From assembly GCF_030867095.1 (NCBI RefSeq), contig NC_081833.1, forward strand, positions 68,847,895-68,911,894: a stretch of DNA of 64,000 nucleotides. The letters are read 5' to 3'. Positions 60,700 to 64,000 of this stretch are shown one piece after another. Numbering within the stretch: position 1 is the first letter of the stretch; each line of letters begins with the position of its first letter. A program made the translations under genes and the position numbers. The stretch is from Alligator mississippiensis. Taxonomy: Eukaryota > Chordata > Crocodylia > Alligatoridae. The notes under the pieces are model-generated. The model did not search any database, was not told the DNA's origin, and worked only from the letters and a program-made list of their open reading frames with translations.

Positions 60700-60890
60700 A
60701 CATTGTGTGTGGGGATGGTGGATATGAGTGGATGTGGGAGGGTGTGGGGGGTTGTGAGGGGGTATGGCTGTGTTTGTGGGGGCAATAGGGTATGTTGGAG
60801 GTATGTGTCTATGTGGGGGGGTGTGGGGGCAGGGTGTGGGCGTATGGCATTTGTGGGGTGTGAGGGAGGGTAGGGGGTCAGAAGACTCCC
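60700..60890 (+). repeat. G/T-rich low-complexity tract with many G runs
   Basis: This is a purine/T-biased plus strand made of variants of TGTGGGGG(T/G), with at least eight runs of three or more G. G-quadruplexes on the plus strand are plausible. A minus-strand His/Pro/Thr-rich open frame here follows from the composition. Confidence 0.8.
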
Positions 60891-61114
60891 CCATACACTC
60901 CTCCCTATGGTGCAAAGCTCCTGCCCCTGGTGGCAGCATCAGCAGTAGTAGGCGGTACCCACTTGGGGTGCCCATGCCCCGCGCAGGCACTGCCACCCAG
61001 CAGTGCACGGCTCCAGCCAGTGCTGCACGTGATGGCGTGGACCACATCCAGGTTGGCCCACCTCTATCGTACGGGGTTCCAAACGGTGCACGTACAGTTC
61101 CTGGCACTCGTGTG

Positions 61115-61128
61115 CCACCAGGGGGAGC
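61115..61128 (+). promoter_or_regulatory. Candidate CTCF core motif
   Basis: CCACCAGGGGGAGC matches the CTCF core (CCACNAGGGGGCGC) at 12 of 13 specified positions. It lies in a locally GC-rich segment 12.4 kb upstream of the predicted MAF start. Binding is not shown. Confidence 0.4.
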
Positions 61129-63499
61129 CTCATGCAATGGAGCTGGCTGCCTTCCCTGCTCCCTGCCGTGCCAGTCCTGAGACTCTGCTGGAAGCGGAGG
61201 GGAGCCCAGTGGAGTCAGTCTGATCACTTGAGTAGCCACATATCTTACCTGCATGTGCATTTGCTTTGTACAGAGTGAAGTGCACTAGTAGCTATATACA
61301 TATATTTGTTCTGAAAATAAAGCCCCCTTTTGCTAGGTGCTTTACAGATACACAACAAAATGATCGCCTCTGCCCTACCTAGCTTAAAATCCAAGTGTAA
61401 GGGAACAGGCAATGGGCTTGGAATAAAAGGTAATAGTGAGACACTATCACTCCCCAGTCACCTAGACACAGCAAACAGGACTGAAGGAGGTCAGTACTAG
61501 CCCATCAAGGATGTGCAAAACTCACTTTTGGATGTGGGTACTGTGGACAGACAGTTTTAGCTGAGGATGGATATGCATACATATACATTTGGGCTATATC
61601 TATATGGTAAATGTACCATCTGTCCCCTCAATCATGCAGAGCTGATTCCAGCAGTTGAAACCCAAACCCAGAAATGGTGTAGTCACCTTGCAGGAAGCTT
61701 CAGAAAGGTGGATTAGCCCGGATGAGTGACAATGCCAATTAGTCTGCTCCTAAACTAATTAGCCTGCTTGCCAAGATGCACCCACACTACCCGGGAGTCC
61801 ATCTTGAACCATGCAATTGGCCCAAGGCCACTACTTTGGGGAAAGTACATTTACTGCATAGGCATAACCAGAGTCTGTACATCAGCTTGTTAGTGGGTAG
61901 CACTGATCTCAATAGCAATTGCCATGTGTCTCTAGGCCAGTGTAAGTCCCTACATCTAACATAGTAGGGAAATAAGTTTTCCATTCATATTGTATGACCC
62001 ATTATACTTAACTGTTCTCTTTTCCCTGCATATTAAGGCATGTATGAAAGCAAACCTGGTATAATTAGCCTCTACAATGAAGACGCACTCAGGATAGCAA
62101 CGTGTAATTTTCTCCTCCCCACCCCCCCAAAAAAAACCTAGCTGAATTTTGTGCGCTATAAATCTGTTTGTGACCCAGGGTGAACTGCCGCTGGTTAAAC
62201 TGTGCAATGAGTGAATGATCAGAAATAGAGGAGCTGATGACAAAGGCCTCTTATGTCTTATTCTAGGACCAGATCTTCACCGTCTTGGTCAGCACTGAGC
62301 TGGAAAGCCCTGAAACTTGAATATGTCTTTTCAGGTGAAATCAATTCAGCTAAATACCAGGGTAAAACTTCCTTTAGGGAGAAGGCTATAGAAATGGTGG
62401 GTCCATGTCTGCTCTGTGATCCCTCAGGCTAGAAGCTGGGGTGCAGTGGGGGAACAAGAGTTTTTAATGAAAAAACAGCTTCAGTTGTGAATGTCTAATA
62501 CAGTGCACAAGTGGTAACAGGATGAGAACATTTTGATAGAACTGATGTAGATTTGATGGAAAGGTTATGGCTCTTATTTTTTTTAGAGGGGCCTCTCCCA
62601 CTTACTGGAAAAAAAGCATTTTTAATGTTAACATCAAAATAAAGCGCTACAGGGCCTTTTATATCACATCAATTTGGGGTCTATGTTCAAAGAGCCAAAA
62701 GAAGTGTTTACAAACATGTGATGTGATAGCTGAAGAGCTTTCAACAAGCTCTTCCCGGGGTTTTTTATGCCTAGCATATCATATGGAGAGGGTGGGCTTT
62801 TGGCTAATTTATAGACGCCAGCTGAAATATTTAAGAGCAGCCTTAGCAGGGTCACAACATGATGCATCCATCAGGAGATTTTGCAAATAGCAGAATTTCT
62901 TCTTTTTTTTTCTGGCAGCATCAATAAATGTGTTTGATGCACTTTAAAAGTTTAATTAAAACATTATGTTAGCACATTTACAGTAAGTGATAAAAACACT
63001 TTGGAGGTGGTCTTAAAGCCATTGCTGGTTCTGAAATTGCTAGACATGTGCTAATAAATCAGATACAAAGTCCATAAATTGGAATGATTCTCTTTCAGTC
63101 CTGTGCCATTTCACAGATATTAAAGCTGCTTAATTTAATTCCTCAGTAATGTGGAATGTGTACAGCAGCTGACGTGACTTCTTCAGACTGATTGTTTAAG
63201 GTCATATAAACTCAGGCCTTCAGAGCACAGGATACAAATTCCCTCTTATTTTAATGCTGTTTATAATTCAGTTCTCCTTCAATCCCCTAATCAGAAAAGA
63301 AATGTTTATTGTGTGATATTGATATAAAAATAAGTAGGAATTCTAATAAGCATTTGAAAATGTAGTGAAAAAATGTACACTAAGACACAGCCACTGGCAC
63401 TACCAGCCTGTTTTTAAGCAGGCTTTTTAAACTTTAAAATAGGTCTGGTCTTTTAATGCACAGCAGTCATTTTATGCCTCCACAGCATGTGACTATCTA

Positions 63500-63790
63500 C
63501 AACAGTGATTCTCAACTAGGGTGTCATGGTATACTCAGGTGTCTTGTGATCCTTTCAGGGTTACCATGGGGTGCTACCAAATCTTATCACTCTTAGGTTT
63601 AGAAACATGGCTCACGAGATAAACCCAGAACTTTCAAATGGAAATCCATAGGTGCGGTCTTTCTGGGTTCTTTGCAACAGAAAAACCGCTCTATTATTTT
63701 TCCATAGTCAAAAAATGAGTGAAAACTCAGAGCTGGCATTTTCTGATGCGTATCTCAAGTCTATCCAGGGGTGCCTTGAGTTTTTACTGT
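63500..63790 (+). mobile_element. Probable dispersed repeat ('ggggtgccttgag' type)
   Basis: CAGTGATTCTCAACTAGGGT, then GTCATGGTATACTCAGGTGT and GGTTACCATGGGGTGCTACC, with GGGGTGCCTTGAG recurring at 63770-63782. The opening CAGTG(A/G)TTCTCAAC is a frequent start of sauropsid DNA-transposon-like repeats. The family is not named. Confidence 0.4.
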
Positions 63791-64000
63791 AGATTATACT
63801 TCCCACCTTTTTAGACTCAAGTCCATTTTGAGTAGAAATTGGCCTTTCTACCTGATTTCAGGTGATCTTCAAAAATTTGACACCAGCCAACATTCTGGCC
63901 AGGTAGCTTTTGGAGAAATCTCACAAACCAACCCCACTGAAGCCAATAGACTTTTATGGGGCAAGGGTTCACCCATTTATTGCATAGGTAGCATCCTGAA

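Larger units (their letters stand above)
51659..64000. other. MAF upstream flank, distal
   Basis: No gene is seen in 12 kb beyond the repeats and motifs listed. The longest frames (131 codons at 53803-54198 plus; 220 codons at 60598-61260 minus) have no recognisable domain, and the second is driven by the G/T-rich tract. An old-repeat motif (TTTCAGTGGGAGCTGGATTG) is at 52,637-52,656, and a diverged old repeat is likely at 54,745-54,880. Confidence 0.6.

Noticed and set aside
60598-61260. 220-codon minus-strand open frame
   Set aside because: About half of it is His/Pro/Thr-rich translation of the G/T-rich tract, and the rest has no recognisable domain.
1-64000. Endogenous retrovirus or other viral genes, toxin genes, bacterial operons
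   Set aside because: No gag, pol or env-like frames, LTR pairs, tightly packed genes or Shine-Dalgarno-led frames were seen on either strand.

Overview
This 64 kb window is vertebrate genomic DNA: AT-rich, non-coding over most of its length, with microsatellites, old interspersed repeats and one recognisable protein-coding gene. The gene is MAF (c-Maf), a large Maf bZIP transcription factor. It lies on the minus strand as an uninterrupted 349-codon reading frame (46870-47919). Several features point to a sauropsid, most likely a crocodilian, with a turtle as the alternative. These are a CR1 LINE 3' end with the usual TCTATGAT-like tail, a dispersed element carrying the core GTGTTGGTCTAAGG(A/G)CATAGGCAGA, a short element with GGGCATGTCTACAT-like terminal inverted repeats, and recurrent degenerate 'ATTGACTTCAATGGGAG' motifs. 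The species call is an inference from remembered repeat families.

Layout. Positions 1-39,500 are the distal downstream flank of MAF (MAF is transcribed right to left). No gene is visible there, only repeats, microsatellites and possible regulatory sequence. An orphan GC/CpG-rich island lies at about 39,580-40,480. Positions 40,800-44,560 are unannotated flank or distal 3' UTR. Positions 44,570-46,869 are the AT-rich proximal 3' UTR, with alternating A and T homopolymers and poly(A) signals. The coding region is 46,870-47,919. A 5' UTR of about 775 nt (47,920 to about 48,697) carries several upstream AUGs and pyrimidine-rich tracts. The promoter (about 48,700-48,880) has a TATA box, a consensus CRE, CCAAT and GC boxes, a PBX/MEIS site and a cluster of Maf half-sites. 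The upstream flank to 64,000 is again non-coding.

How it works together. The sequence suggests one autoregulated, cAMP-responsive developmental regulator in a gene desert. The stop codon of the short isoform overlaps a consensus splice donor (AT^GTGAGT), the known arrangement behind the short and long c-Maf isoforms. The long-isoform exon was not found by eye in this window. No CRISPR, phage, operon, bacterial, viral or toxin genes were seen. The window does not contain an obvious undescribed system. The most interesting points are the Maf-site-rich promoter, the lineage-specific poly-Ser/(CTG)n tract, the uORF-rich leader and several unusual repeat insertions.
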